Assembly: GCF_020447315.1 (NCBI RefSeq)
Contig: NZ_JAJADQ010000002.1
Span: 248,001 to 312,000, forward strand
Reading direction: 5' to 3'
DNA: 64,000 nt
Origin: Hymenobacter nitidus
GTDB lineage: Bacteria; Bacteroidota; Bacteroidia; Cytophagales; Hymenobacteraceae
The position numbers and the translations under genes are program-made. Of the stretch, positions 33,494 to 42,266 are shown piece by piece; the first letter of the stretch is position 1, and every line of letters begins with the position of its first letter. The notes beneath the pieces are model-generated. The model made no database searches, was not told the origin of the DNA, and was given only the letters and a program-made list of their open reading frames with translations.

Positions 33494-34069
33494 ATGAAAC
33501 CGACCTTTTCTCTGCCCCGGCGCGCCGCTTCCTTCGCCGCGCTGCTCCTCGTGGCCACCAACCTGCTGCTGGGCTGCGCGGCCAGCAAGCCCGCCGCTGC
33601 TCCGGCTACTACGGTCTACATCGTGCGCCACGCCGAAAAAGACCCCACGCCCGGCCTCGCCGACCCGGCTCTGACCCCGGCCGGGGAGCAGCGGGCCCAG
33701 GCCCTGCGCGAAAAGCTGGGCCGGGAGCCTATCGTGGCCATTTTCACCACCAACACCATCCGTACCCGCACCACGGCCGCGCCCCTGGCCACGGCCCTGA
33801 ACCTGACGCCCCAGGTGTATGATGCCCGGCAGCTTGGCCCCTTGGTCGAGCGAATTAAGGCCGAATATGCGGGCAAGAAAGTGCTGGTCGTGGGCCATTC
33901 CAACACCATTCTGGAAACGGTCGAGGCGCTGGGCGCCCCGCGCCCCGTGCCCACCGTGGCCGACGACGAGTTCAGCAACCTGCTGGAAGTAACCCTGCCC
34001 GCTACCGGCACTGCCACCGCGAAGGCCCAACCCTACGGCGCCGCGTCGGCAGTACCCGCCAGCAAATGA
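33494..34069 (+). CDS. Histidine phosphatase family lipoprotein
   Basis: The 191-residue protein has a lipoprotein signal ending LLLGC-AAS near residue 28. The catalytic histidine motif is VRHAEKD (about residues 43-49), and the second histidine is in VVGHSNTILETVE near residue 135. This is the exported branch of the phosphoglycerate-mutase-like phosphatases; the substrate is unknown. Its stop overlaps the start of the next gene (ATGA), so translation is coupled. Confidence 0.9.
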   Translation: MKPTFSLPRRAASFAALLLVATNLLLGCAASKPAAAPATTVYIVRHAEKDPTPGLADPALTPAGEQRAQALREKLGREPIVAIFTTNTIRTRTTAAPLATALNLTPQVYDARQLGPLVERIKAEYAGKKVLVVGHSNTILETVEALGAPRPVPTVADDEFSNLLEVTLPATGTATAKAQPYGAASAVPASK

Positions 34070-35277
34070 GCCGAGTGCGCCTGCTGCTCCTGGGGGGGCT
34101 GCTGAGCGGCAGTTGCGTGTCGGTGGCCCAGGGCGTGACCCAGCCCGCCGACCCGGCCCGGCCGCCGGCCGTTGTGGTCGATACCCTGGCCCGCAAGTTT
34201 AGCCTGGTGGGGCCCCTGGATAGTGCGACCCGCCCCAACCAGCTCGTGCACGAGCGGTATCCGGGGCCGCGCCGGCTGCGGGGCACCATCGGCAAGCAGC
34301 CCGTGACCATTGAGCTGGACTCGGCTAATAGCAGCTACACCGGCGCTTTTTACTACGACCGGTCGGGTCGGTGGCTGGAAGTGCGCCTCGATGCGCGCCC
34401 GGGGGCCCGCACATTACATCTGTGCGAAACCCCGGCCGGGGACTTGACCGGCCGCCTCCGCCTGCCTGCCAAGGCCCCGGCCCAGCTGAAGGGCACCTGG
34501 GAAAATGCCGACGGCCGGCACCAGTACCCGTTTGTGCTGCGTGAAACCTACGCCGGCGCGGCCCGCTACGAGCAGGACCTGTGGGAAATGGTGCGCTACA
34601 CCGTTCGGCGCGATACGAGCTACATTCCGCTGGATTCGGCCTTTTTTCACCAGCTCTACGTGCGGGTCAGCCTGCCCAATAACCCGGTGGCCGAGCAGCG
34701 CCTGCGCCGGGCCCTGGCCGCGCCCTTTGCCCCCGAGCTGATGCCCCTGTACCTGGATACCCTGCTGGCCCGCCGGCAGCTGCAGCACAACGGCTACCAG
34801 TTTCACGGCGTCGGCGACGTGGTCTACAACGGCCACAACCTGTTTTCCGTCCTGCGCGTGTCGAGCTTCCAGCAGGGGCCCGACTACCACCCGCACGAGT
34901 GGTACGACGGCACCACGTTCGATTTGCGCACCGGCCAGCGCCTGCGCTTGGCAGATCTGCTGGTGGCCGGCTACCAGAAACGGCTGCTGGCCCTGTTCCG
35001 ACGGGGCCTGAAACGGGCCCTGGCCGCCGCGCCCGGCTATGGGCCGCTCGGCGGGGCCGCGCCGCCGCTGCCCGTCGGGGGCTTCGTGCTGGCGCCGGCG
35101 GGCCTGGTCTTCACCTACGACGACCGGGACGCGGCCACCCTGGGCGAGCCGGGGGCTGGCCACGCCGACCGGTTTCTGGAAGTAGTGCTGCCCTACGAGG
35201 AGCTAGTGCCTTTGGTGCGCCGCACCGGGCCGCTGGCCCCGGTCCTGCAGGAGCGCGGTTTGCTGCCAAAAAAGTAG
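34066..35277 (+). CDS. Exported protein with C-terminal DUF3298/RsiV-like domain
   Basis: The 403-residue protein has an N-terminal export signal (MSRVRLLLLGGLLSGSCVSV) with SGSC as a possible lipobox. The C-terminal 230 residues match the pattern of DUF3298, the fold seen in RsiV-type proteins: HNLFSVLRVSSFQQG, then WYDGTTFDLRTGQRLRLADL, and FVLAPAGLVFTYDD. The ATG overlaps the stop of the phosphatase gene by four bases. In Firmicutes RsiV binds lysozyme, but such a role here is only a guess. Confidence 0.8.
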   Translation: MSRVRLLLLGGLLSGSCVSVAQGVTQPADPARPPAVVVDTLARKFSLVGPLDSATRPNQLVHERYPGPRRLRGTIGKQPVTIELDSANSSYTGAFYYDRSGRWLEVRLDARPGARTLHLCETPAGDLTGRLRLPAKAPAQLKGTWENADGRHQYPFVLRETYAGAARYEQDLWEMVRYTVRRDTSYIPLDSAFFHQLYVRVSLPNNPVAEQRLRRALAAPFAPELMPLYLDTLLARRQLQHNGYQFHGVGDVVYNGHNLFSVLRVSSFQQGPDYHPHEWYDGTTFDLRTGQRLRLADLLVAGYQKRLLALFRRGLKRALAAAPGYGPLGGAAPPLPVGGFVLAPAGLVFTYDDRDAATLGEPGAGHADRFLEVVLPYEELVPLVRRTGPLAPVLQERGLLPKK

Positions 35278-35389
35278 CCGCCTTACGCAGCCCGCCCATC
35301 TTTCCTGTTACCTTAGTCCGCCGCCAAACGCCTTTTTCGGCGGCTGGAGGTTTGTTCTACCGTTTTCTCTTCGCTGAATTTCGTTGCTT

Positions 35390-36784
35390 ATGCGCGTATT
35401 ATTTCGCCGCGGGCTGCTCCTGGCCGGCCTGGGCTTCTTCACGTTATCGGCTCAGGCCCAGACGGCGGCCAGCCTCAAATCGGACTCCCTGAACCTGCGC
35501 AAAATCTACAATGAGGCCCTGCTCAACGGGCAGAGCTACGAAAATCTGCGCTACCTCACGGGCACTATTGGGGGGCGCCTCAGCGGCTCGCCCCAGGCCG
35601 AGCAGGCCGTGCAGTGGAGCAAAACCACCATGGAAAAGCTCGGGCTCGACCGGGTGTATCTGCAGGAGGTGATGGTGCCCCACTGGGTGCGCGGGGCCAA
35701 GGAAAAAGCCGAAATCAAGGGCGACAAAGGCAAGGGCATCGACATGAGCGTCTGCGCCCTGGGTGGCTCGGTGGGCACCAACGGCAAGCTCAAGGCGCAG
35801 GTAGTGGAAGTGAAAAGCTGGGCCGAGCTGGCCGCCCTGCCCGACGACAAGGTCCGCGGCAAGTTCGTGTTCTTCAACCGGCCCATGAACCCGACCTACA
35901 TCGAAACCGGCCAGGCCTACGGGGAAGCCGGCGACCAGCGCCGCAACGGGGCCATCGAAGCCGCCAAGCGCGGGGCCGTCGGGGCCCTGGTCCGCTCCCT
36001 CACGCTGGCCCACGACGACTTTCCCCACACCGGCACCATGCGCTACGACGAGAAGGTAAGCAAGATTCCGGCCGCGGCCCTGAGCACCAACGGCGCCGAC
36101 CAGCTCAGCCAGCTGCTCAAAGCCAGCCCCGGCCTCACCTTCGAGCTGGAAATGGCCTGTGAAACCCTGCCCGAAGTGAAAAGCTACAACGTGGTAGGCG
36201 AAATCAAGGGCTCCAAGTACCCCAACGAGGTCATCGTGGTGGGCGGCCACCTCGACTCCTGGGACCTGGCCCAGGGTGCCCACGACGACGGCACGGGCTG
36301 CGTGCAGAGCATTGAGGCGCTGCGCCTGCTGAAGGCGTCGGGCCTGAAGCCCGAGCGCACCGTGCGGGCCGTGATGTTCATGAACGAGGAAAATGGGGTG
36401 CGCGGCGGCAACAAATACGCGGAGCTGGCCAAGGCGGCCGGCGAAAAGCACCTGGCGGCCATCGAGTCGGACGGGGGCGGATTCACGCCCCGCGGCTTCA
36501 ACATCGAGGCCCCGGCCGCCACGGTTAAGAAGGTTCAGCAGTGGCAGCCGCTGTTCCGGCCCTACGGCAGCACCGAATTCAAAGCCGGCCACTCCGGCAC
36601 CGACATCGAGCCGCTGAAAGACCAGACCAAAGCCCTCATCGGCTACGACTGCGACGACCAGCGCTACTTCGACATTCACCACACCGCCGCCGACACCTTC
36701 GACAAGGTGAACCGCCGCGAGCTGGAACTGGGCGGCGCCAGCATGGCCTCCCTGATTTATTTGCTGAGCAAGTACGGCTTGTAA
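35390..36784 (+). CDS. M28 family metallopeptidase, exported
   Basis: The 464-residue protein has a signal peptide (MRVLFRRGLLLAGLGFFT, cleavage near AQAQ). A PA-type insert is at about 115-245. The M28 zinc ligands are in VGGHLDSWD (H, D), GAHDDGTG (bridging D), MNEENGVRGG (catalytic E and ligand E), AIESDGGG (D) and IHHTAADT (H). All appear present, so it should be an active aminopeptidase or carboxypeptidase outside the cytoplasm. A TTG six bases upstream could also start it; the ATG at 35390 is preferred. Confidence 0.94.
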   Translation: MRVLFRRGLLLAGLGFFTLSAQAQTAASLKSDSLNLRKIYNEALLNGQSYENLRYLTGTIGGRLSGSPQAEQAVQWSKTTMEKLGLDRVYLQEVMVPHWVRGAKEKAEIKGDKGKGIDMSVCALGGSVGTNGKLKAQVVEVKSWAELAALPDDKVRGKFVFFNRPMNPTYIETGQAYGEAGDQRRNGAIEAAKRGAVGALVRSLTLAHDDFPHTGTMRYDEKVSKIPAAALSTNGADQLSQLLKASPGLTFELEMACETLPEVKSYNVVGEIKGSKYPNEVIVVGGHLDSWDLAQGAHDDGTGCVQSIEALRLLKASGLKPERTVRAVMFMNEENGVRGGNKYAELAKAAGEKHLAAIESDGGGFTPRGFNIEAPAATVKKVQQWQPLFRPYGSTEFKAGHSGTDIEPLKDQTKALIGYDCDDQRYFDIHHTAADTFDKVNRRELELGGASMASLIYLLSKYGL

Positions 36785-36809
36785 GCTTTAATGCGCTGAT
36801 GCCTGTGTG

Positions 36810-36974
36810 TCCTTGCGAGCGGCGCGGAGCCATCCGGCCGCCGCGAAGGACTAAGCAACCTTATACCCAGAAAGCCCTTTTCCGTTAGCATACGGGAAAG
36901 GGCTTTTTACTTGTGAGGGTGCAGCACATTTCAGCGGGCGGATGGCTTCGACTTACGGCTCGCAAGGACACGCA
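36810..36974. repeat. Composite repeat with terminator core, copy A
   Basis: A hairpin terminator (AAAGCCC...GGGCTTTTT, 36871-36908) is flanked by inverted halves: CCTTGCGAGCGGCG and GCCATCCG before it, and CGGATGGCTTCG and GGCTCGCAAGGAC after it. The string GCACATTTCAG follows the core, as in copies B (46701) and C (48761). It serves as terminator for the M28 gene. Confidence 0.8.
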
Positions 36975-37016
36975 GTAGCCCGCTTCACACATTCAACACG
37001 GTAGCACATTTAGCAT

Positions 37017-37547
37017 ATGTTCCTTGTCGCCATACTCGCCCCTGAGCCGGTTTTCGCGGACGTCTGGGCCATGAAACAAGAGGTGCACCAGCTCACCGGC
37101 AGCCGCAATGCGGTGCGCCTGCCCCCGCATATCACCCTGATTCCACCGTTGCGCCAGCCCGATGCCTATGAGGCCCAGCTGCGTACGGCCCTAGCCGAAT
37201 TCGCTCAGACCCAGGCCCGCTTTTCGGTGGGGCTGCAGGATTTCCGGTGGTTTGGCAACCGCACCCTGTATGTGCAGGTGAGCCGCCCCGACGCCGTGCA
37301 ACAGTTTCACGCGGCTCTTACGGCGTGGTGCGCCGCCCACCTGCCCGAAATACCCCGCGAAAACCGCCCCTTCACGCCCCACATGACCCTGGCTACCCGC
37401 GACCTGCCCGCCAGCGCCGTACCCGAATTGCGCCGCCTGTTTGCCACCCGGCACTACCAGGCTACGTTCGAGGTGCGCAGCTTCGTGCTTTTTCGCCACG
37501 ACGGCCAGCAGTGGCGCAACGTGCAGGAATTTGAGCTGCCGGGCTAA
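37017..37547 (+). CDS. 2'-5' RNA ligase family (2H phosphoesterase) protein
   Basis: The 176-residue protein carries both HxT motifs of the 2H superfamily: H38-I-T40 (LPPHITLIPP) and H122-M-T124 (FTPHMTLAT). Length and spacing match the LigT/ThpR-like group, which hydrolyse 2',3'-cyclic or 2'-5' phosphodiester bonds. The exact RNA or nucleotide substrate is not known for Bacteroidota members. It begins 42 bases after composite repeat A and ends at a bidirectional terminator. Confidence 0.9.
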   Translation: MFLVAILAPEPVFADVWAMKQEVHQLTGSRNAVRLPPHITLIPPLRQPDAYEAQLRTALAEFAQTQARFSVGLQDFRWFGNRTLYVQVSRPDAVQQFHAALTAWCAAHLPEIPRENRPFTPHMTLATRDLPASAVPELRRLFATRHYQATFEVRSFVLFRHDGQQWRNVQEFELPG

Positions 37548-37551
37548 AAGC

Positions 37552-37585
37552 AAAAAGGCGCTGCTTCCCAGAAGCAGCGCCTTTT
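37552..37585. terminator. Bidirectional intrinsic terminator
   Basis: The stem AAAAAGGCGCTGCTT/AAGCAGCGCCTTTTT with a CCCAG-like loop lies between the 2H-phosphoesterase gene and the convergent OmpA gene. Confidence 0.92.
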
Positions 37586-37658
37586 TCAAACAGTGCTGGC
37601 AAGAAATCCGGCAGCGGACCATTCACACAATCAGACCAATCCGCCGTAATCCTTGGTT

Positions 37659-38492
37659 CTAATTGGCCTCCAGAATCTGGAACAGCTCGTCGAGCTTGGG
37701 CGTCAGGATGATTTCGGTGCGGCGGTTCAGCGACTTTTCGGCCGGCGTGGTGTTGGCGGCTACCGGCACGTACTGCGAGCGGCCGGAGGGCGTCACCTGG
37801 GCCGGGCTCAGGCCCGAGTCGGTCAGGATGCGGGTGATTTCTGTGGCGCGCAACACGCTCAGGTCCCAGTTATCCTTCATGCCCAGGGTGCCTTTGGTAA
37901 TCGGCACGTTGTCGGTATGGCCTTCTACCAGCACGTTCACGTCCTGATTGCCTTGCAGGGCCGTAGCCAGCTTTTTCAGGGCTTCCTGGCCCTTGGGGTC
38001 CACTTTCGTCGAGCCCGACTTGAACAGCAGCTGTTCCGATAACGACACGTACACCTTGCCGTTTTTCACGTTCACCGTGAGGTCCTGGGCGTTGAAGCCG
38101 AGTAGGGCGTCGCCTACTTTCTGGCGCAGCGCCTTCACGGCGGCATCTTTCTGGTCCAGAATGCGCTGCATTTCGGCAATGCGCTCTTCCTTGGAGCGCA
38201 GGTCGGCGGAAAGGCGGGTGTTGGCCTGCTGGGCGCCGCTAAGGTTGTCGTTGAGCTGATTCACCTGCTGGTTCTTGTTGAGCAGGTTGGAGCGCAGGGC
38301 ATCTTCACTGCGGGCTTTTTCCTGCTCCAGGGCCGTTTTCTGGGCCTGCAGCTGCTCCCGCGACTTGGTCAGCTCGTCGTACTGGCTTTGCAGGGTGGTG
38401 AATTTCTTTTGGGACACGCAGCCGGTATTCAGTACTAACAGGCTGGCGCTAAGGGCGAAGGCAACGGTGGGGCGAAGGAAGGAGCGGTTCAT
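37659..38492 (-). CDS. OmpA/MotB-domain lipoprotein with coiled coil
   Basis: The 277-residue protein has a lipoprotein signal ending LNTGC-VSQ near residue 25. Residues 35-120 are a coiled coil (TLQSQYDELTKSREQLQAQK and following). The OmpA C-terminal domain covers about 145-270 with LFKSGSTKVDPKG, VNVLVEGHTDNVPI, SVLRATEITRIL and NRRTEIILTP, which bind peptidoglycan. It most likely tethers the outer membrane to the wall. It diverges from the subtilase gene, with under 200 bases of shared control region. Confidence 0.94.
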   Translation of the reverse strand: MNRSFLRPTVAFALSASLLVLNTGCVSQKKFTTLQSQYDELTKSREQLQAQKTALEQEKARSEDALRSNLLNKNQQVNQLNDNLSGAQQANTRLSADLRSKEERIAEMQRILDQKDAAVKALRQKVGDALLGFNAQDLTVNVKNGKVYVSLSEQLLFKSGSTKVDPKGQEALKKLATALQGNQDVNVLVEGHTDNVPITKGTLGMKDNWDLSVLRATEITRILTDSGLSPAQVTPSGRSQYVPVAANTTPAEKSLNRRTEIILTPKLDELFQILEAN

Positions 38493-38678
38493 ATATGATT
38501 AAATACGGTGTACTGCGTTGAGCCCCTTCAAACGGCAGGGAATGAGCCTGAGTTGTCGAGCTTCCGGCCAGCCGTTACGGAGTTTCCCGGGCCAAGCAAC
38601 GGAAAATGGGCGGCAAAAAACCCATTTTCGCGGGCTCGTCGTACCTTCCGCTTCCATCTCCCATCCCATATTGCTTTG

Positions 38679-40487
38679 TTGAAGGGTATTCGTTGGTCTG
38701 CTGCCCGCTGGGGCCAAGTTGCTGCCTGCTGTTTGCTGCTGGGCGGTCCGGCGCTGCAAGCCGCGCCCACGCCACCGGCCGCGCCCGTGGCCCGCTACTG
38801 GGTGCGCCTGCGCCATAAGGCCGGGGTGCGGTTCGACCCCGCCACGTACTTTTCCCCGGCGGCCCAGGCCCGCCGTCGGCGCCAGCGCCTGCCCGCCGCC
38901 GACAGCACCGACTTTCCCGTGCGGGCCGACTTTCTGCGCCAGATCAGGGCCACAGTCGATTCCGTGACGCTGGTCAGTCGTTGGTTTAACGCCGTGGCCT
39001 GCCACGCCACGCCCGCTCAGGTCGCGCACCTGCGCCAATTACCGGGCGTGGCCAGCGTGGAGCAGTGGGAGAGACGCCCGGGATTGGCCGCCGGGCAGCC
39101 CGGCACGGCTGAGCGGGGTACGCCTACCATTTCGGCCGACGACCGGCAGCTGGCCCGCCGGCAGACGGCCAGTCTGGGCGGGCCGCTGTTTCAGCAGGCG
39201 GGGCTGGCCGGGCAGGGGCTACGCATTGCCATCTTCGACGTAGGTTTCGTGGGCGCCGTGCGCCATCCGGCTTTCGAGCAGGTGCACCGCGAAAAGCGCG
39301 TGGTGGCCACCTACGATTTCGTGCGCCGCAGCCCCAACGTGTTTGTGGGCGGCACCCACGGCACCGAGGTTTTTTCGTGCATTGCCGGCCGGCTGCCCGA
39401 CGGTACGCCGCTGGGGCTGGCGCCCCAGGCCGAGTTTCTGCTGGCCCGCACCGAGCGGCTGACCCGTGAAATTTACGCCGAGGAAGAAGCCTGGCTGGCC
39501 GCCGCCGAGTGGGCCGACCGCAACGGGGCCGACATCATCAACTCCTCGCTGGGCTATACCGACCGGCGCTACTTCCCCGAGCAGATGAACGGGCACACCA
39601 GCCTGGTTTCGAGGGCCGCCGAAATGGCCGTGCGCAAAGGAATCTTGGTGATAAATGCCGCCGGCAACGACGGGGAAGACCCCGACTGGCATACCATCGG
39701 CACGCCCGCCGACGCCGACTCGGTACTGACCGTGGGGGGCCTCGACCCGGACACTTACCTGCATATCGACTTCAGCAGCTACGGCCCCAGCGCCGACCAG
39801 CGCCTCAAGCCCAACGTTATTGCCTTCGGGACGGTGCTGGCCGCCGCGCCGGGTGGCTACGTGCGCACCCAGGGCACGTCCTTTTCCAGTCCGCTGCTGG
39901 TGGGCTTTGCGGCCTGCGCCTGGCAGCACAACCGCAGCCTGACCGTAATGCAGCTGTTTAAGCAGCTCCAGGCCAGTGCCGACTTATACCCGTATTTCGA
40001 CTACGCCCACGGCTATGGCTTGCCCCGCGCCAGCGCGTTTCTGGACCCCAAAAGTACTGCTGGGGCCGCGCCGCCTACCGTCGACTTTATTCGCCAGGAT
40101 ACCGTGCTGGCCGTGCTGATCCGGTCCGAGGCGGCCGTTATTCCGGCCCAGGTGCTGCCGCTCTATTCCGATTCCGTGGCGCTGGTGGGGTCGGCCCGGA
40201 AGGTGCCGGCCGTGGGACGGGAGGAGCTGGCGCCGCCGCTTAAGCAGCAGGGCGAGCGGCAGCTCACCCAGAGTCAACCCAGCCAGGAGCCCGAGCCACT
40301 GGTGCCGCTGGTGCGCCCCGGCTACCTCTACTGGCACGTGGCCGACCGGCGCGGCGTGCTGCGCTCCTACGAAGTGCGCGAAGTAACGCAGCGGGCCGTG
40401 CTGCAGATTCCGTTGCGTACCCTGCAGTCCGGCGACACGGTGCGGGTGTGCTACCGGGGCATTACCCAAAGCTATTCCAGGCCATGA
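38679..40487 (+). CDS. S8 family serine peptidase (subtilase), exported
   Basis: From the TTG at 38679 the protein is 602 residues with a signal-like N-terminus (about 8-28, WGQVAACCLLLGG). The catalytic triad is D187 (IAIFDVGF), H227 (GTHGTEVFSCIAG) and S401 (GTSFSSPLLVG); the oxyanion Asn is in INAAGNDG. A pro-domain lies between. The C-terminal 150 residues lack a clear sorting signal. The frame runs upstream to 38508, but that part overlaps the divergent promoter region and looks non-coding. The stop overlaps the next gene's start (ATGA), so the two are coupled. Confidence 0.9.
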   Translation: MKGIRWSAARWGQVAACCLLLGGPALQAAPTPPAAPVARYWVRLRHKAGVRFDPATYFSPAAQARRRRQRLPAADSTDFPVRADFLRQIRATVDSVTLVSRWFNAVACHATPAQVAHLRQLPGVASVEQWERRPGLAAGQPGTAERGTPTISADDRQLARRQTASLGGPLFQQAGLAGQGLRIAIFDVGFVGAVRHPAFEQVHREKRVVATYDFVRRSPNVFVGGTHGTEVFSCIAGRLPDGTPLGLAPQAEFLLARTERLTREIYAEEEAWLAAAEWADRNGADIINSSLGYTDRRYFPEQMNGHTSLVSRAAEMAVRKGILVINAAGNDGEDPDWHTIGTPADADSVLTVGGLDPDTYLHIDFSSYGPSADQRLKPNVIAFGTVLAAAPGGYVRTQGTSFSSPLLVGFAACAWQHNRSLTVMQLFKQLQASADLYPYFDYAHGYGLPRASAFLDPKSTAGAAPPTVDFIRQDTVLAVLIRSEAAVIPAQVLPLYSDSVALVGSARKVPAVGREELAPPLKQQGERQLTQSQPSQEPEPLVPLVRPGYLYWHVADRRGVLRSYEVREVTQRAVLQIPLRTLQSGDTVRVCYRGITQSYSRP

Positions 40488-41197
40488 GACGACGCCTACT
40501 ACTGCTGACGGCGGCTTTGACGGCCGTAATTGTGCCCATCCAGGCTCAGCGTATTCTGCTCCAGGAGCAACCCGGGGCCGATACGGTGCGCAGCGTGTTT
40601 GGGCCCAACCGGGCATACTACAACCACTTCTACCTGGGTTACGGCCTGGTGGCGGGGCCAGCCGCGGGGCCGGGAGCCGCGCTGCGCTACGGCAGCTCCG
40701 CGGAATTCGCCCTGGGCCTGCGCAACAAGTTCCGGGTGTCGCAGCGGCTGGCGGTGGGGCTGGATCTGCGCTACACCCGGGTGGCCTACCACCTGGCCCA
40801 GAACGCGCAGAAGCTCGTGCCCAACGCCGCTCAGCATCACCGTGAATACCTGGCTCTGCCTCAAGCCCAGCTCGAAGGCTTCGTGCGGCTCAACCAGGGG
40901 CGGCGCGGCAACGTTATTGGCCGCTACCTGGACGTGGGCGGCTGGGGCGGCTGGGTTATCAGCACCACGCACTACTACGAGGACCGGCCAGGCCAGGGCG
41001 CCAAGCGCGTGACGGTTTCCGAGCACGGCCTCGATTTCCTGCGCCGCTGGAGCTACGGGGTCGGCCTGCGTCTGGGGTCCAGCCGCTACGCCCTGAGTGG
41101 CCGCTACCGCCTCTCCGACGTGTTTCGGAGCCCGGCCGGGCAGGCGTATCCGGAGCTGCCGCGCTGGGTGCTGGGACTGGAATTAGGCTGGCTTTAA
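40484..41197 (+). CDS. Outer-membrane beta-barrel-like protein
   Basis: The 237-residue protein has a signal peptide (MRRRLLLLTAALTAVIVPIQ, cleavage near IQAQ). The rest has alternating hydrophobic strands ending in aromatic or hydrophobic residues (FYLGYGLVAGP, LAVGLDLRYTRVAYHL, YGVGLRLGSSRYALSGRYRL) and ends in LELGWL, typical of small outer-membrane barrels. Its ATG lies inside the stop of the subtilase gene, implying a coupled pair; a role in displaying or exporting the protease is a guess. Confidence 0.8.
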   Translation: MRRRLLLLTAALTAVIVPIQAQRILLQEQPGADTVRSVFGPNRAYYNHFYLGYGLVAGPAAGPGAALRYGSSAEFALGLRNKFRVSQRLAVGLDLRYTRVAYHLAQNAQKLVPNAAQHHREYLALPQAQLEGFVRLNQGRRGNVIGRYLDVGGWGGWVISTTHYYEDRPGQGAKRVTVSEHGLDFLRRWSYGVGLRLGSSRYALSGRYRLSDVFRSPAGQAYPELPRWVLGLELGWL

Positions 41198-41264
41198 TTT
41201 GTAAAATACCCGGCCGCGAAAAGGCAACCTTCGGCCCGTTTTTTGGGTACACGCAACCAACAAC

Positions 41265-41278
41265 CCTGCTTTGGTACA
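41265..41278. repeat. Half-site of the 32321 inverted repeat
   Basis: CCTGCTTTGGTACA is identical to the right arm of the dyad at 32321-32373. It is upstream of the lipoprotein gene at 41370. Only one arm is present. Confidence 0.5.
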
Positions 41279-41369
41279 AAATTGGCAGTGAACCACTGTC
41301 CAGTTAGCAAGGCTGCTCGGGACTTTTGTACTTTGCCGAACTGAATAGAAGATGGTTGATTACCCCACA

Positions 41370-41966
41370 ATGAAGAAACTTGTTCTCCCGGCTGCTTTTG
41401 CGGTTTTGTCGCTGCACCTGACCTCGTGTATCAACACCGAGCGGGAAGTCGGCACCTCGCAGAATGCGGATAAAGTGTACACGCCACCCACGGCGACCAG
41501 TCGCCTCAACAGCCGTACCGTGCTCAATACGGTGCGGGCCTCGCATTATTTCTCCAATACTAAGACCAAGGATAACTTTATCCTGCAGCTTCAGGGCCCT
41601 AAAATCCTGAATGCCCAAGCCCGGTTCATCATCGTCAACAGCGCCGGCGACACGCTGCGCAAAGAGGTGATGCCCGCTACGGCCCTGCTCGACGAGCGGG
41701 AACTGGAAGATCCGCAGGCCGCTACGGTGCGCGACAAGGAAATTGCCATTCTCAAGGGCATGAATAACTTCTTCCGCGAAGACCGGTTCACCCAGCCCGC
41801 CGTGCCCAAAACTGCCGCCCAGCCCGCCGAAGTTGATGCGCAGTCGTGGTCGGCCGTGAAGGAGGACACCCGCGCCGTGGGCTTCGACTACATCACCGTC
41901 GGAGGGAAAGAGCGCCGTATTGCCTACGCCAAAAAGCTGCAAAAAGCGGTAGTTATTGCCGAGTAG
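41370..41966 (+). CDS. Hypothetical lipoprotein
   Basis: The 198-residue protein has a lipoprotein signal (MKKLVLPAAFAVLSLHLTSC, lipobox LTSC). The mature region has beta-like stretches (NFILQLQGPKILNAQARFII) and a C-terminal VGFDYITVGGKERRIAYAKK. No family is recognised. An in-frame ATG at 41352 exists, but 41370 gives the proper signal peptide. A TACTTTG sequence about 40 bases upstream could be its promoter. It ends at a strong bidirectional terminator. Confidence 0.78.
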   Translation: MKKLVLPAAFAVLSLHLTSCINTEREVGTSQNADKVYTPPTATSRLNSRTVLNTVRASHYFSNTKTKDNFILQLQGPKILNAQARFIIVNSAGDTLRKEVMPATALLDERELEDPQAATVRDKEIAILKGMNNFFREDRFTQPAVPKTAAQPAEVDAQSWSAVKEDTRAVGFDYITVGGKERRIAYAKKLQKAVVIAE

Positions 41967-41983
41967 GCCGGCTACCCAACCCA

Positions 41984-42028
41984 GCATAAAAAAGCCCCGC
42001 TGCTCAGGCAGCGGGGCTTTTTTATGCT
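41984..42028. terminator. Bidirectional intrinsic terminator
   Basis: The palindrome GCATAAAAAAGCCCCGCTGC with its complement and a short loop lies between two convergent genes. The 240 bases that follow, up to 42266, are AT-rich and hold nothing I can assign. Confidence 0.92.
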
Positions 42029-42266
42029 TGATACATACCATTTTAAAGCCAGTTGTATCAAGTGGGATTTGCAAGGAATAAAACAAGTCGAATACGTTTC
42101 ATAAATATCTTGTAATCATTTGTGTATGGGCTGGAATATGAATAAATACATGTAGTCGGATTAAGCGAATTTGCCGCATGTGTATTTATCAGCAGTCCGT
42201 AGCAAACAATACGGCCTGCTGCCGCTATATTGGGGCTGAGCGGATAAAAAGTGAAGCACAAGTAAG

